Positions 63,992 to 64,000 of a stretch of 64,000 bases of DNA are shown one piece after another (position 1 is the first letter of the stretch; every line of letters starts with the position of its first letter). The DNA comes from Ornithinicoccus sp045032955 (lineage in GTDB: Bacteria; Actinomycetota; Actinomycetes; Actinomycetales; Dermatophilaceae). The stretch spans positions 221,340-285,339 of the forward strand of contig NZ_JBJFZU010000005.1 of assembly GCF_045032955.1 (NCBI RefSeq). The letters run 5' to 3'. Position numbers and translations under genes: made by a program. Under the pieces are notes generated by a model. It was not told the DNA's origin, did no database searches, and worked only from the letters and a program-made list of their open reading frames with translations.

Positions 63992-64000
63992 GGCACGCCC

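Overview
The window is a very GC-rich (about 70% G+C), gene-dense stretch of chromosome from an actinobacterium. The evidence is indirect but consistent: a mycothiol-type nitroreductase relative, an RpiB with the mycobacterial Glu base, a SigE-family sigma/membrane-protein pair, a group II truncated globin, cell-wall-binding repeat 2 domains, many GTG starts, 4-bp ATGA/GTGA gene overlaps and frequent leaderless-looking promoters. The gene content resembles the Intrasporangiaceae/Ornithinimicrobium/Serinicoccus group; that placement is inference.

Layout. 1-5 kb: partial Mg transporter, rpiB, DsbA-like oxidoreductase (all minus), then pepN. 5-9 kb: an AbiEi/DUF559-like gene lying between two arrays of a 22-bp repeat, malQ and mscS. 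9.6-15.7 kb: an ECF sigma factor with a membrane ectodomain partner, a FUSC exporter, and a second, homologous ectodomain protein that carries a degenerate sigma-like region fused to its own N-terminus. 15.8-19.8 kb: truncated globin, GH13 alpha-glucosidase, MFS exporter and its divergent ArsR-type regulator with a perfect operator. 19.9-24.8 kb: lldR-type regulator with two downstream genes, facing the lldEFG lactate-oxidation operon across a palindromic operator. 24.8-32 kb: an M15-like peptidase, an aldo-keto reductase, tesB, and a 1315-residue secreted subtilase whose catalytic domain contains three cell-wall-binding repeats. 32-40 kb (minus): pseudouridine synthase, ABC-F factor, SSB, two dynamin-like GTPases, a bifunctional T-protein; tRNA-Arg.

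40-47 kb: class II amidotransferase, CocE hydrolase, a glyoxalase-fold gene broken by an in-frame UGA, methyltransferase, PrsW-type intramembrane protease, oligoribonuclease. 47.5-51.3 kb: a YtrA-like GntR regulator with a perfect inverted repeat in its promoter, followed by two ABC ATPase/permease pairs. 52.4-56 kb (minus): an arsenic operon acr3 - arsR/arsC fusion - arsC - arsO behind one leaderless promoter. 56-58 kb: tRNA-His and tRNA-Lys around a YihY membrane protein. 58-62.8 kb: Nudix-kinase fusion, alcohol dehydrogenase, tdh-kbl threonine degradation operon. 63-64 kb: DUF3618-type protein, Bcp peroxiredoxin, then a fourth-quality boundary region: 22-bp repeats, a 3' tRNA fragment and what looks like the end of a mobile element.

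The most interesting signals are (i) a family of 22-bp repeats found at five loci, always just downstream of a stop codon and always in the sense direction of that gene; (ii) the split and fused versions of one sigma/ectodomain signalling system side by side; (iii) the subtilase with cell-wall-binding repeats inserted between its catalytic His and Ser; and (iv) the strong excess of the octamer GGTATGCC/GGCATACC. No CRISPR array, complete transposon, prophage or rRNA operon was seen.
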